A stretch of 64,000 nucleotides of DNA from assembly GCA_003170275.1 (NCBI GenBank), contig PNAM01000071.1:1-64000 (forward strand), in the 5' to 3' direction. This DNA is from Myxococcales bacterium (GTDB taxonomy: Bacteria; Myxococcota_A; Polyangia; Palsa-1104). The notes beneath the pieces were generated by a model. That model saw only the letters and a list, made by a program, of their open reading frames with translations, was not told the DNA's origin and made no database searches. Positions 1 to 8,986 of the stretch are shown here, piece after piece (the stretch's first letter is position 1; each line of letters opens with the position of its first letter). The position numbers and the translations under genes were made by a program.

Positions 1-717
1 TGCCGGCGGGGTCGCGGGCACTGACGCGGCGGCGGGTGGCGCGGAGCCAGTGACGGGCGCGACGGCAACCGCGGGCAGTACGGAGGCCGACGGCGCAACG
101 GCTACAGACGCCGGCGCGAGCGCGACTGCCGGCAGGGTGGCCACCGCGACCAGCGCCGTGGGCGCGTTGGGCGCCGGTGCGGCCGGGGCGGCGGCGATCG
201 CGCCCGGCGTCGGTGCAACGGGTTGAGCGCCGGGCGCGGGCGCAACCGGTTGGGCAGCGGGCGCGGGGACCTCGGACGGCGCGGCCGGCGCCGGGTGTTC
301 GGCCGTGGCCTCGGCAGCGAAGGCGCCGAGTGGGGCGTCCGCTGCGTTCTCGCCCGCTGCCGCGCCGACGATCATCGCCGGCATGCGCTTGGCTTTCCGT
401 GCACTCTTCGAAGTCGGCGCGGCGACCAGGTTCAACACCTCGCGCGCGCCGTCGCGCTCGAGGGTCACGCGATCCTGATCCATGCCCACGATGCGCGCGC
501 CATTCAAGTCGTCACCCATTCGCTTGAGCAGATACTCGCCCTTCACCTCGTCCCACAAGAGCGCCTGGGAGCTGGACAGAATGACGCCCACCAGTCGCGG
601 CTGCGAGGGCGCCGCCGGCGCGACCTGCGCAGGAGGCGCAGCCGGCGGCGCCTCTTGGGCGCGCGCAAAGGAGGACAGGGTGAACGGCAACAGGACGACA
701 GCCAGGAGGTTCCGCAT
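1..717 (-). CDS. GspC-like type II secretion protein (N-terminal part, cut by window edge)
   Basis: The reading frame is open to base 1, so 239 codons are seen and the C-terminus is missing. From the ATG at 717 the protein has a signal peptide or membrane anchor (MRNLLAVVLLPFTLSSFARA), a short Pro/Ala stretch, then a roughly 55-residue segment starting RLVGVILSSSQALLWDE and ending DRVTLERDGAREVLNL. That segment has the pattern of the GspC/PulC homology region: L-x-G-x-I, then a GD/G-x-x-I-x-x-(M/I)-x-x-DRV core. A Pro/Ala/Val-rich low-complexity linker fills the rest. An in-frame ATG at 741 would add eight residues; 717 is preferred because it places the signal peptide at the N-terminus. GspC proteins link the inner-membrane platform to the GspD secretin. 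No other gsp core genes lie in the window. Assignment rests on the short core only. Confidence 0.55.
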   Translation of the reverse strand, partial: MRNLLAVVLLPFTLSSFARAQEAPPAAPPAQVAPAAPSQPRLVGVILSSSQALLWDEVKGEYLLKRMGDDLNGARIVGMDQDRVTLERDGAREVLNLVAAPTSKSARKAKRMPAMIVGAAAGENAADAPLGAFAAEATAEHPAPAAPSEVPAPAAQPVAPAPGAQPVAPTPGAIAAAPAAPAPNAPTALVAVATLPAVALAPASVAVAPSASVLPAVAVAPVTGSAPPAAASVPATPPA

Positions 718-826
718 GACGGCACGCAGAGCAGGCGCCATGCCAGCTACAAGTCCGCGTCGTCCGTGGAGATTAGGGGGTGATCGAGATCGCTCGTGAA
801 CGTTGCTTCACGCGCTCGGGTGTTAA

Positions 827-1609
<783 letters not shown>

Positions 1610-1996
1610 TTAGGCCGCCTCCCGATACTTGGCCAACCGACCATGGTGCGACGCCACCGCGAGGGTGATGTCGTCGACAGTGGCGGCAAATTCATTGTAA
1701 TCCAGATTCTCGAGCTGCAGCGCGTCCGAGATGATCACCGCGTCTCCTTCGACCCCGTACGCGCCGTGCATCATCTCGGTCGCGTTCAGCTCGAGGAGCG
1801 TGCGAAACAGCTCTTCTCTGTGATGCCGCGGAATCTCCATCAGCTTGATGCGATAGACCAGCACCGGCCCCGCCAAGGTGATGATCATATTGTCGACACC
1901 TTCCAATCCGCGCACCACCCACGTGCCCTCTCGAGGCTCTTCGTAAGGCAGCTCCATCTTCAACAAGTACGACTGGATGTCTGCAGCCGTCTTCAT
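1610..1996 (-). CDS. YbjN-domain protein (type III secretion chaperone-like fold)
   Basis: A 128-residue protein starting MKTAADIQSYLLKMEL. The start at 1996 is supported by GGAGGATGATCCC directly upstream; a longer frame exists to 2158 but lacks a ribosome-binding site. The pattern of a short N-terminal helix, then strands such as TWVVRGLEGVDNMIITLAG, a helix ELFRTLLELNATEMMHGAYG and a C-terminal helix is typical of YbjN/CesT-like proteins. It forms a two-gene operon with pspA with no spacer. YbjN proteins are associated with stress phenotypes, and here one may act as a partner of PspA; that role is inference from the operon. Confidence 0.7.
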   Translation of the reverse strand: MKTAADIQSYLLKMELPYEEPREGTWVVRGLEGVDNMIITLAGPVLVYRIKLMEIPRHHREELFRTLLELNATEMMHGAYGVEGDAVIISDALQLENLDYNEFAATVDDITLAVASHHGRLAKYREAA

Positions 1997-2037
1997 GGGA
2001 TCATCCTCCGTGAGCGTACCCCGCAGCCTACACCATG

Positions 2038-2430
2038 TTACGGCGTGCAGTGGGTTCCGCTTCCAGTGATAGCAACGCACGAGGCCGAGGTTTTGGCGCA
2101 CGCGATCTGACACAAGAGGTCGCCCGCCGCGCCCTTGACGCACGGGGCGGTCACGCACGACGCGCCGCCGTCGCCTCCGGGCCGCACGCCGGCGTCGGGC
2201 GGCAGACTACATTGACTCACCTGGCCGGTCGGCTCCTGGCAGAGGTTGTCCCCGGTGCAGGCCGCCGAACCGCAGATGGGCAGGACCATCCCGTCGGCAG
2301 GGCCGCCGTCGTCGGCGGGCACCAGGGCGTCGGCCGCCGCGTCGACCTCGACGTGCAGATCGAAGGGGACGGGCGCATCACCGTCGGCGCAGCCGAGGAG
2401 CAAGAGGGTCATCAGCAGCCCGGGGCGCAT
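2038..2430 (-). CDS. small cysteine-rich lipoprotein
   Basis: A 130-residue protein whose N-terminus MRPGLLMTLLLLGCADGD is a lipoprotein signal peptide with lipobox LLGC (modified Cys about residue 14). The mature part is an Asp/Ala/Pro-rich linker followed by about ten cysteines, some in repeated spacing (CGSAACTGDNLC, CVTAPCVKG, CQIACAKTSASC), suggesting disulfide-bonded loops outside the inner membrane. The function is unknown. The region upstream of the ATG contains an AT-rich TAATAAGAT, so the transcript may be nearly leaderless. Confidence 0.7.
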   Translation of the reverse strand: MRPGLLMTLLLLGCADGDAPVPFDLHVEVDAAADALVPADDGGPADGMVLPICGSAACTGDNLCQEPTGQVSQCSLPPDAGVRPGGDGGASCVTAPCVKGAAGDLLCQIACAKTSASCVAITGSGTHCTP

Positions 2431-2455
2431 CCCGTCATCTTATTACCAACGCGCG

Positions 2456-3265
2456 CTACGGGATCTGCATTCCGCCGGAGACATTTATCTCCTGCCCGGT
2501 CACGAAGTCGGACATCGGTGACGAGAAGAACAGCACCGCATTGGCGATGTCTTCGGGTTCGCCGAAGCGGCCCATCGGGATCCGCTGCAGCATCGCCTGA
2601 CGCTGCTCTTCGGGCACGCCGAGCTCGTCGCCCTTCTGCTTCGGTGCGGTGAGCCGGGTGTTGGTGAAGCCGGGCGCGACCGCGTTGCAGTTGATCCAGA
2701 AGCGTCCCCACTCCTGCGCGATGGTGCGGGTGATGCCGACGTTGCCCATCTTCGCGGCCGTGTAGTTGATCTGGCCGGGGTTGCCGCGAATCGCTGCCGT
2801 CGAGAAGAAGTTCACGATCTTGCGGTGATACTTCGGGCGGCCGTGATCCTCGATCTCCTTCTTGGCCACGTCGCGCATGTAGCGCGCCGTCGAACGGATG
2901 CAGTTGAACGTGCCGGTCAGGTTGACGTCGATCACCAGGTCCCACCACTCGTCGGTCATCTGGTGCGACATGCGGTCGCGCGTGATGCCCGCGTTGTTGA
3001 CCAGGATGTCGAGCTTGCCGAAGGTGTCCGCGGCGGTCTTCATGAGCGCATCGGTGTCGGCCGGGTTGGCGACCGATCCGACGTGGATCGCGGCCGAGCC
3101 CTTGCGCAGCTCCTCGCAGGCCGCGCGTGCCTCGGCGGCGACCGCTTCCTCGACGTCATTGATGACCACCTGCGCCCCTTCGCGCACGAACCCGAGCGCA
3201 CAGGCCCGGCCGATGCCGCGGCCGGCGCCGGTGATGACGGCTACCCGATCCTCTAGCAATCCCAT
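2456..3265 (-). CDS. short-chain dehydrogenase/reductase, FabG-like
   Basis: A 269-residue classical SDR. The NAD(P)-binding motif TGAGRGIG is at residues 12-19, NNAG at 90-93, and the catalytic residues are Ser155, Tyr168 and Lys172 (YTAAK). The C-terminal part has the usual PGF and GRFGEPEDIANAVLFF elements. A region around residues 130-150 (RDVAKKEIEDHGRPKYHRK) is longer than in minimal FabG proteins. Proteins of this type reduce 3-oxoacyl-ACP or 3-oxoacyl-CoA, or similar alcohols; the substrate cannot be read from sequence. The Asp at residue 37 (VINDVEE) after the second strand suggests NAD rather than NADP. The ATG lies 7 nt after a predicted -10 with no Shine-Dalgarno site. Confidence 0.85.
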   Translation of the reverse strand: MGLLEDRVAVITGAGRGIGRACALGFVREGAQVVINDVEEAVAAEARAACEELRKGSAAIHVGSVANPADTDALMKTAADTFGKLDILVNNAGITRDRMSHQMTDEWWDLVIDVNLTGTFNCIRSTARYMRDVAKKEIEDHGRPKYHRKIVNFFSTAAIRGNPGQINYTAAKMGNVGITRTIAQEWGRFWINCNAVAPGFTNTRLTAPKQKGDELGVPEEQRQAMLQRIPMGRFGEPEDIANAVLFFSSPMSDFVTGQEINVSGGMQIP

Positions 3266-3272
3266 AGGGCTG

Positions 3273-3302
3273 TTCTTACCCGGGCGGTGCGTACAACGTC
3301 AA
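3273..3302 (-). promoter_or_regulatory. sigma-70-type promoter of the SDR gene
   Basis: On the minus strand TTGACG (3297-3302) and TAAGAA (3273-3278) are 18 bp apart. The -10 ends 7 nt before the ATG at 3265, predicting a leaderless mRNA. Confidence 0.45.
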
Positions 3303-3348
3303 GACGCAGTGGACCAGCCGGTCCATAATATGATAGGTGGGACTACAG

Positions 3349-4092
3349 ATGCAGTCGCCCGAAAAGGACCTTCCCCGTCACGTCGCCATCATCATGGACG
3401 GCAACGGCCGCTGGGCCAAACGGCGCGGGCTTCCGCGCATCGAAGGGCACCGCCGGGGCGCCGATTCGGTTCGCGACATCACGCGCGCGAGCCGCGAGAT
3501 CGGCTTGCAGGCGCTGACCTTGTACGCGTTCTCTTCGCAGAACTGGGATCGCCCGGTCGAAGAGGTGCGCTTGCTGATGGCGCTGTTGCGCGACTACCTG
3601 GTGGATGAGCGCGCCGAGATCCTCGACAACAACATCCGGCTGACCTCGATCGGCGAGGTCTCGCGCCTGCCCGACTTCGTGCGCGAGCCGCTCGACGAGC
3701 TCAAGGCCGCCTCGGCGGGCAACACCGGCATGACGCTGACGCTCGCGCTCTCGTACGGCGGACGCGAGGCGATCATCGACGCCACCAAGCGCCTCATCGA
3801 GCGCGTGCAGACCGGCGAGATCCGCATCCAGGATGTCAACGCGCTCTCCTTCGGCGAGGCGCTCTCGACCAACGGACTGCCGCCGCTCGATCTGGTGATC
3901 CGCACCTCGGGCGAGCAGCGGCTGTCCAACTTCCTGTTGTGGGAAGTGGCCTACGCCGAGCTGCACTTCACCGACACGCTGTGGCCGGACTTCCGGCGCG
4001 CCGAACTGTTCGAAGCGCTCGCGACCTACCAGGGCCGCGAGCGCCGCTTCGGGCTCACCTCCGAGCAGATCCGTCTAATCGCTTCGAAATGA
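3349..4092 (+). CDS. uppS: isoprenyl transferase (undecaprenyl diphosphate synthase)
   Basis: A 247-residue cis-prenyltransferase that condenses isopentenyl diphosphate units onto farnesyl diphosphate to make the C55 lipid carrier for peptidoglycan and surface polysaccharides. The catalytic motif IIMDGNGRWAK with Asp17 follows a short N-terminus. GHRRGAD, TLYAFSSQNWDRP and the C-terminal RTSGEQRLSNFLLWEVAYAELHF signature region are all present. ATG 3349 is preferred over the GTG at 3337 because AGGTGG (3335-3340) is well spaced for it. It is followed 16 bp later by cdsA, the usual bacterial arrangement. Confidence 0.95.
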   Translation: MQSPEKDLPRHVAIIMDGNGRWAKRRGLPRIEGHRRGADSVRDITRASREIGLQALTLYAFSSQNWDRPVEEVRLLMALLRDYLVDERAEILDNNIRLTSIGEVSRLPDFVREPLDELKAASAGNTGMTLTLALSYGGREAIIDATKRLIERVQTGEIRIQDVNALSFGEALSTNGLPPLDLVIRTSGEQRLSNFLLWEVAYAELHFTDTLWPDFRRAELFEALATYQGRERRFGLTSEQIRLIASK

Positions 4093-4108
4093 GCGAGCGC
4101 CACGCGCG

Positions 4109-4939
4109 ATGAGCAACCTCCTGGCGCGGCTGCTCACCGCCGTGGTTCTGATTCCGGTCCTCATCTTCGCCATCCACTGGGACAACCCGATTGGGGTCTG
4201 GGCCGAGGTGTATCTGGCGACCTTCCTCGCGCTGCGCGAGTTCTACAACATGACGCTGGCCAAGGAGCCGGTGGTCGAGCGCGCGTTCGGCGTGCTGCTC
4301 GGGATGGCCTTTGCCGCCGCGGTGTACTGGTTCGACGGCGAGCCGATGGCGGCCCCGGCCGCGCTGGCGGCGGTGACGATGGCGGCGTTCCTGTTCTATC
4401 TGTTCCGCTATCGCACGATCGAGACGGTCGCGCAGCGGGTGGCGTCGATGCTCATGGGCGTCTTGTACGTGGGCCTGCTGCTCACGTTCCTGGCGCTGCT
4501 CAAGAAGCGCGGCGTCGACGGGGGCGCCTGGGTGTACATCACGCTCACCTGCACCTGGTTCTCGGACACCGGCGCGTACTTCGCGGGGCGCTTCATCGGG
4601 CCGCTCTGGCCGGTCAAGCTCTACGAGTCGGTGAGCCCGAAGAAGACGGTGATCGGGGCGGCCGGCGGCCTGGCCTTCAGCTTCGGCGCACTGGCGCTCG
4701 CCAAGCTGTGGTATCTGCCGTCGCTGAGCTGGGCCGACTGCGCGCTGGTGGCGGTGCCGGCCAACCTGCTCGCGCAGACCGGCGACCTGTGCGAGTCGCT
4801 GCTCAAGCGCTCGGTGGGCGTCAAGGACTCGGGCAACCTTCTGCCGGGGCACGGCGGCATGCTCGACCGCATCGACGCGCTCCTGTTCGTGGTGCCCTAT
4901 ATCTATTGTTACGCGCGCTGGGGCTACGGCCGGTTCTAG
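4109..4939 (+). CDS. cdsA: phosphatidate cytidylyltransferase (CDP-diacylglycerol synthase)
   Basis: A 276-residue integral membrane enzyme with about eight hydrophobic segments. It makes CDP-diacylglycerol from phosphatidate and CTP at the inner membrane, the branch point for phospholipids. The CdsA signature is complete at residues 230-256 (S-L-L-K-R, then K-D-S-G, then LPGHGGMLDRID). It sits directly downstream of uppS, probably in one transcript. In many proteobacteria dxr and rseP follow; here a converging MFS gene ends 4 bp beyond the stop. Confidence 0.93.
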   Translation: MSNLLARLLTAVVLIPVLIFAIHWDNPIGVWAEVYLATFLALREFYNMTLAKEPVVERAFGVLLGMAFAAAVYWFDGEPMAAPAALAAVTMAAFLFYLFRYRTIETVAQRVASMLMGVLYVGLLLTFLALLKKRGVDGGAWVYITLTCTWFSDTGAYFAGRFIGPLWPVKLYESVSPKKTVIGAAGGLAFSFGALALAKLWYLPSLSWADCALVAVPANLLAQTGDLCESLLKRSVGVKDSGNLLPGHGGMLDRIDALLFVVPYIYCYARWGYGRF

Positions 4940-4942
4940 CGG

Positions 4943-6100
4943 CTACTCGACCGGCTGGCGGACGAAGGCGGTGGCGAACAGGCAACCGACCATCATGGCG
5001 ATGCCGCCGGTCATGTACGGCATGGTCGGGCCGTAGGCGAGCGTCCAGGTGCCGATGATCGGGCCGGCCACGCGCGCCAACGCGCCGCAGGCCTGCGACA
5101 CGCCCAGCACGCCGCCCTGATGATCGCCCGACGCCGAGCGCGAGATCAGCGACGACAGCGACGGTGTGTTGAGCCCGTTGCCGACGGCGACGATGGCCAC
5201 CGCGACGAACAGAAAGCCGATCGACTGCGCGGCGTACTGCATGAGGAAGCCGACGCCCATCAGCCCGGTGCCGATGATCACCAACTTGCGCTCGCCCACG
5301 CGCGGCACCAGCCGGCGCACCAGGCCGCCCTGCACCAGCACCATGATCACGCCGATGTACGCGAACAGGTACGAGGTCTCGCGCCGCCCGTAGTTGAACT
5401 GCCGCTCGAGGTACAGCGAGAACGTGCCCTCGAGGTTGGCGAAGCCGAAGGTGATCACGAAGAACAGCACCATCAGCACGATCAGGCGCGGCGTGGTGAC
5501 GGTGCGCACCAGGCCGTCCCACGTGAGCGTGCGCGCGGCGGTGCGCTCGGCGGCCGGGCGCGGCTCCTTGAGGATGAAGCAGGCCAGGATGAAGTTGATC
5601 GCAGCCAGCGCCGCCGCGACGAAGAACGGCAGGGTCGGCGAGTACTGCGAGAGAAAGCCGCCCATCGCCGGGCCGAACACAAAGCCCATGCCGAACGCCG
5701 CGCCCAGCATGCCCATGCCGGCGGCGCGCGACTTGGCGTCGGTGACGTCGGCGATGTACGCCTGCGCGGCGGTGACGTTGGCGCCGCACACGCCGGCAAA
5801 GCCGCGCGCGATCACCAGCCAGGTGAACGACGGCGCCAGCGCGAAGCCGAGCTGCGAGCCGCACGAGCCGAGGATGCTGATCAGGAGCACCGGGCGCCGC
5901 CCGTGGCGGTCCGACAGACGGCCCCAGATCGGCGAGAAGAACAGCTGCATGATGGAGTAGATCGCCAGCAACAGGCCGGTGCCGATGTCAGAGGCGTGCA
6001 TCATCTTGCCGTAGAGCGGCAAGATGGGGATCACCATCCCGAAGCCAAGTAGATCGAGGAAGACGGTCAGGAACAGCACCGCCAGGGGAGATCGCTTCAT
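4943..6100 (-). CDS. MFS transporter, TetA-type drug exporter family
   Basis: A 385-residue major facilitator with twelve predicted membrane segments. It begins MKRSPLAVLFLTVFLDLLGFG, the N-terminus of TetA/MdtG-like antiporters. Motif A of the loop between helices 2 and 3 is GRLSDRHGRRPVLL, and motif C-like glycines occur in GAAFGMGFVFGPAMGG. These features indicate a proton-coupled exporter of drugs or small organics, but the substrate is unknown. ATG 6100 is chosen; ATG 6121 is an alternative adding seven residues. The gene diverges from the beta-CASP-like gene with under 50 bp between them, so their promoters must overlap. A near-palindromic GTATGATAC lies in the gap. Confidence 0.88.
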   Translation of the reverse strand: MKRSPLAVLFLTVFLDLLGFGMVIPILPLYGKMMHASDIGTGLLLAIYSIMQLFFSPIWGRLSDRHGRRPVLLISILGSCGSQLGFALAPSFTWLVIARGFAGVCGANVTAAQAYIADVTDAKSRAAGMGMLGAAFGMGFVFGPAMGGFLSQYSPTLPFFVAAALAAINFILACFILKEPRPAAERTAARTLTWDGLVRTVTTPRLIVLMVLFFVITFGFANLEGTFSLYLERQFNYGRRETSYLFAYIGVIMVLVQGGLVRRLVPRVGERKLVIIGTGLMGVGFLMQYAAQSIGFLFVAVAIVAVGNGLNTPSLSSLISRSASGDHQGGVLGVSQACGALARVAGPIIGTWTLAYGPTMPYMTGGIAMMVGCLFATAFVRQPVE

Positions 6101-6146
6101 GTCAGCGGGAGTATGATACATGGCTCTCGTGCCGCCGCGCGGGAAG

Positions 6147-7139
6147 ATGGCTCGCAATGACCAGGCGTTCGTCTGGTCGGCGGGGGTGCGCGTGGGCGGG
6201 ACGTCGTTGTGGTGCGATGCGCCGCGCCTGCGCGACTGGTGCTTCGTGTCGCGCGCGGATCTGAAGGTCGTGTTTCCCAACCCGGCCGGCGCGCGGCTGA
6301 TCGTGAGCCAGGGGACGTGCACGCTGCGCGAAGTGGCCAGGCTGGCGCAGCCCGACGATCCGCTGACGCCGCTCGACGGGCGGCCGTTCGCGATCGGCCG
6401 GCTGCGTTGCGAGCTGTTGCCGTCGGGCTACGGCCCGGGTTCGGCGCAGCTGATCGTCGAGACCAAAGAGCGCACGGTGGTGTACGCGGGCGCGCTCAAC
6501 CCGCTGGTGCGGCCGACGGTCGAGCCGGCGCAGGTGCGCGCGTGCGACGCGCTGGCGATCGAGGCGCCGCTCGCGTCGTGGCTCGAGCCGCTGCCGCCGC
6601 GCGAGCCGGTCGAGGTGGCGCTGCTCGAGGCGGTGCGCGCGGCGCTCGACGATCAGGCGCAGCCGGTGCTGCTGGTGCCGCCGCTCGGCGTGGCCGGCGA
6701 GGTGGCGGCGCTGCTGATGGACGCGGGGGTGCGCGTGCGCGCGACCCGGACGATCGCCGCGTGGTACGCCCTGCCGGTCACAGGCTCGGGTGATGAGCGG
6801 CACCCGGGCGCGCTGTTGGTGCCGCACGCCTCGCGCGACGCGCCGGCCGTGAAGCGGCTCGCGCGCGCGCGGCTCTTGTACGTGGGCGAAGGCGCGCTCG
6901 CGCCCGACGCTCCGGCGCGCCTGGGCGTCCATGCGGCGTTCCCCTTGTCGAACTACGGCGACCTGCCGTCGATCCTCGCGCACGTGGTCGCCACCGGCGC
7001 GCGCGACGTCTACTTCACCGCCGGGTTGACCGACGAGGTGGCGAGCGCGTTCGCCGCTCGCCGGTTGCGCGTGCACGCGCTGGCCGCGCCCGCTCAACTC
7101 GCGCTCAGTCTCCAGAAGGACTACACTGACGGGCCATGA
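6147..7139 (+). CDS. degenerate metallo-beta-lactamase/beta-CASP protein, ligase-associated exonuclease family, probably inactive
   Basis: A 330-residue protein aligning by eye with ligase- or helicase-associated DNA exonucleases of the MBL/beta-CASP group. Matching elements are LWCDAPR near residue 25, SGYGPGSAQLIVE (family GHVLGSAQ), VVYAGALN (family VYTGDFK), VEPAQVRACDALAIEAPL and LSNYGDLPSILAHV (family SDHADW). The residues that should bind zinc are gone: no HxHxDH motif exists, the His of GH is replaced, Asp of TGD is Ala, and His of SDHAD is Tyr-Gly. It is therefore probably a pseudoenzyme. The stop overlaps the start of the chemoreceptor gene (ATGA), so both are translated together. 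Start at 6147 gives an N-terminus matching the family; ATG 6120 is also possible. Confidence 0.6.
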   Translation: MARNDQAFVWSAGVRVGGTSLWCDAPRLRDWCFVSRADLKVVFPNPAGARLIVSQGTCTLREVARLAQPDDPLTPLDGRPFAIGRLRCELLPSGYGPGSAQLIVETKERTVVYAGALNPLVRPTVEPAQVRACDALAIEAPLASWLEPLPPREPVEVALLEAVRAALDDQAQPVLLVPPLGVAGEVAALLMDAGVRVRATRTIAAWYALPVTGSGDERHPGALLVPHASRDAPAVKRLARARLLYVGEGALAPDAPARLGVHAAFPLSNYGDLPSILAHVVATGARDVYFTAGLTDEVASAFAARRLRVHALAAPAQLALSLQKDYTDGP

Positions 7140-8647
7140 CCCGCCCCCTCATCCTCGCGCTCGGCTCCGCGATGGCGATCGTCGTCATGGCGCTGGTCGT
7201 GCTCTTCGGCTTTCACGACGCCGCCGCGCGCGCGACCCTGATCGGGCCGGTGTTGATCGTCGCTGCGGCCGGCCTGCCGGCGTTGCTGTTCCTCTACGCG
7301 CAAGCGCAGAAGCTGCACCTGGTGGAGTCGGAGACCGCCTCGCAGGACAAGCTGATCGGCGAGGCGTCGGCGGGCATCGAGGAGCTGCGCACCACCATCG
7401 AGCGGCAACTCGGCGCCATCGAAGAGACCGCCGCGTCGCTGCACCAGATGACCGCTTCGCTCAAGCAGATCGCGCACTCGGTCGAGACGCTCGCCGCCGC
7501 CGCCGAAGAATCTTCGTCGTCGATCCTGGAGATGGCCGCGGCCAACGACGAGGTGGCCGAGAACATGGTCAACCTGGCCGGCTCGGTGCAGGAGTCGGCC
7601 ACGTCGATCGAGGAGATGACCTTCTCGATCAAGGAGGTCGCCAAGAACGTCGAGGCGCTCTCGTCGACGGCCGAGGAGACCTCGTCGTCGATGAACGAGA
7701 TGGACATCTCGATCCGTCAGGTCGAGAACAACGCCAACGAGACCGCGCGGCTCTCCGAAGAGGTGTCGCGCGCCGCCGGGCTGGGCGCGCAGGCGATCAG
7801 CCACACCATCGAGGGCATCAACAAGATCAAGGGCTCGTCGGAGGAGACGGTCAAGATCATCTCCAACCTGGGCAACAAGATCGGCGAGATCGGCAAGATC
7901 CTCGAGGTCATCGACGACGTCGCAGAGCAGACCAACCTGTTGGCGCTCAACGCCGCGATCATCGCCGCGCAGGCGGGCGAGCACGGCAAGGGCTTCGCGG
8001 TGGTCGCCGACGAGATCAAGGATCTGGCCGAGCGCTCGGCCACCTCGACCAAGGAGATCGCCGATCTGATCAAGGGCGTGCAGAAGGAGTCGGAGAACGC
8101 GATCGGCGCGGTGGAGCGCGGCGCGCGATCGGTCGACGAGGGCGTCAAGGTGTCGCACCAGGCCGAGGACGCGCTGCGCCGCATCCTCGATTCGGCCGAT
8201 CGTTCGACGCAGATGGTGCGCGAGATCGCGCGCGCCACCGTCGAGCAGGCGCGCGGCTCCAAGCAGGTCACCGACGCCATCCACTCGATCGCCGAGACCG
8301 TGCAGCAGATCGCCTCGGCGACCTCGGAGCAGGCCAAGGGCTCCGAGCAGATCATCCGCTCGGCCGAGAAAATGCGCGCCATCACCAAGCACGTCGAGCG
8401 CTCCTCGCAGGAGCAGACGCGCGGCGGCAAACAGATCACCAAGTCGATCGAGTCGATCTCGGAGATGGTCTCGCAGCTCAACACCGCGCAGCGCGAGCAG
8501 GCGCGCGGCGGAGATCAGATCCTGCAGGCCGTCGAGCAGCTGCGCGAGATCACCAAGACGCAGGAGACCCGCTTCACCGAGCTGTCGCGCAACGTCGAGA
8601 ACCTGCGCCGCGCGTCGGACATCGCTCGCGCCCGGGCCCGAGCGTGA
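7136..8647 (+). CDS. methyl-accepting chemotaxis-type signalling protein without periplasmic sensor domain
   Basis: A 503-residue protein with two closely spaced N-terminal membrane segments (about residues 4-25 and 34-54) and no periplasmic ligand domain between them. A very long Ser/Glu/Gln-rich coiled coil follows. The kinase-contact hairpin tip (about residues 258-300) reads AEQTNLLALNAAIIAAQAGE then HGKGFAVVADEIKDLAERS. The two canonical charged residues of LNAAIEAARAGE are Ile and Gln. Many EE/QE pairs are candidate methylation sites. The layout resembles cytoplasmic-signal receptors such as FrzCD. Its likely partner is the preceding beta-CASP-like protein, with which it overlaps by 4 bp; no che genes are in the window. 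Confidence 0.85.
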   Translation: MTRPLILALGSAMAIVVMALVVLFGFHDAAARATLIGPVLIVAAAGLPALLFLYAQAQKLHLVESETASQDKLIGEASAGIEELRTTIERQLGAIEETAASLHQMTASLKQIAHSVETLAAAAEESSSSILEMAAANDEVAENMVNLAGSVQESATSIEEMTFSIKEVAKNVEALSSTAEETSSSMNEMDISIRQVENNANETARLSEEVSRAAGLGAQAISHTIEGINKIKGSSEETVKIISNLGNKIGEIGKILEVIDDVAEQTNLLALNAAIIAAQAGEHGKGFAVVADEIKDLAERSATSTKEIADLIKGVQKESENAIGAVERGARSVDEGVKVSHQAEDALRRILDSADRSTQMVREIARATVEQARGSKQVTDAIHSIAETVQQIASATSEQAKGSEQIIRSAEKMRAITKHVERSSQEQTRGGKQITKSIESISEMVSQLNTAQREQARGGDQILQAVEQLREITKTQETRFTELSRNVENLRRASDIARARARA

Positions 8648-8659
8648 TAGACTAAGCCC

Positions 8660-8986
8660 ATGTTCGGCCTCGGAATGGGTGAGCTGCTGGTGATCCTCGT
8701 GCTCGCCCTGTTGTTTCTCGGACCCAAGAAGCTGCCCGACCTGGCGTCCACGCTGGGCAAGGCGATCCGCCAGTTTCGCAAGGCGACCTCGGAGCTCACC
8801 GATCAGCTCGAGGTCGACGAGTCGGTCAAGCAGCCGCTGCGTGAGCTCAAGGCCGCGCTGCGCGACGAGCCGGTGCCGCATGTGATCGCCACGCAGCAGC
8901 CCGCGCCGCCCGCGACCACGGCCGCTGCGACTCCGCCCGCGACCACGCCCGAGCCGCCCAAGCCTCCCAAGCCCGACAAGGTCTGA
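8660..8986 (+). CDS. tatA: Sec-independent translocase subunit TatA/TatB
   Basis: A 108-residue protein starting MFGLGMGELLVILVLALLFL, then GPKKLPDLASTLGKAIRQFR. This is the TatA/B transmembrane helix, FGP-type hinge and amphipathic helix. The C-terminal tail is Pro/Thr-rich. TatA oligomers form the pore for folded Tat substrates and TatB binds the receptor complex. The acidic Glu8 in the membrane helix is typical of TatB and of bifunctional TatA, so the subtype is not settled. Only one A/B-type gene precedes tatC here, consistent with a minimal TatAC system. The TGA stop overlaps the tatC ATG by one base. Confidence 0.88.
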   Translation: MFGLGMGELLVILVLALLFLGPKKLPDLASTLGKAIRQFRKATSELTDQLEVDESVKQPLRELKAALRDEPVPHVIATQQPAPPATTAAATPPATTPEPPKPPKPDKV

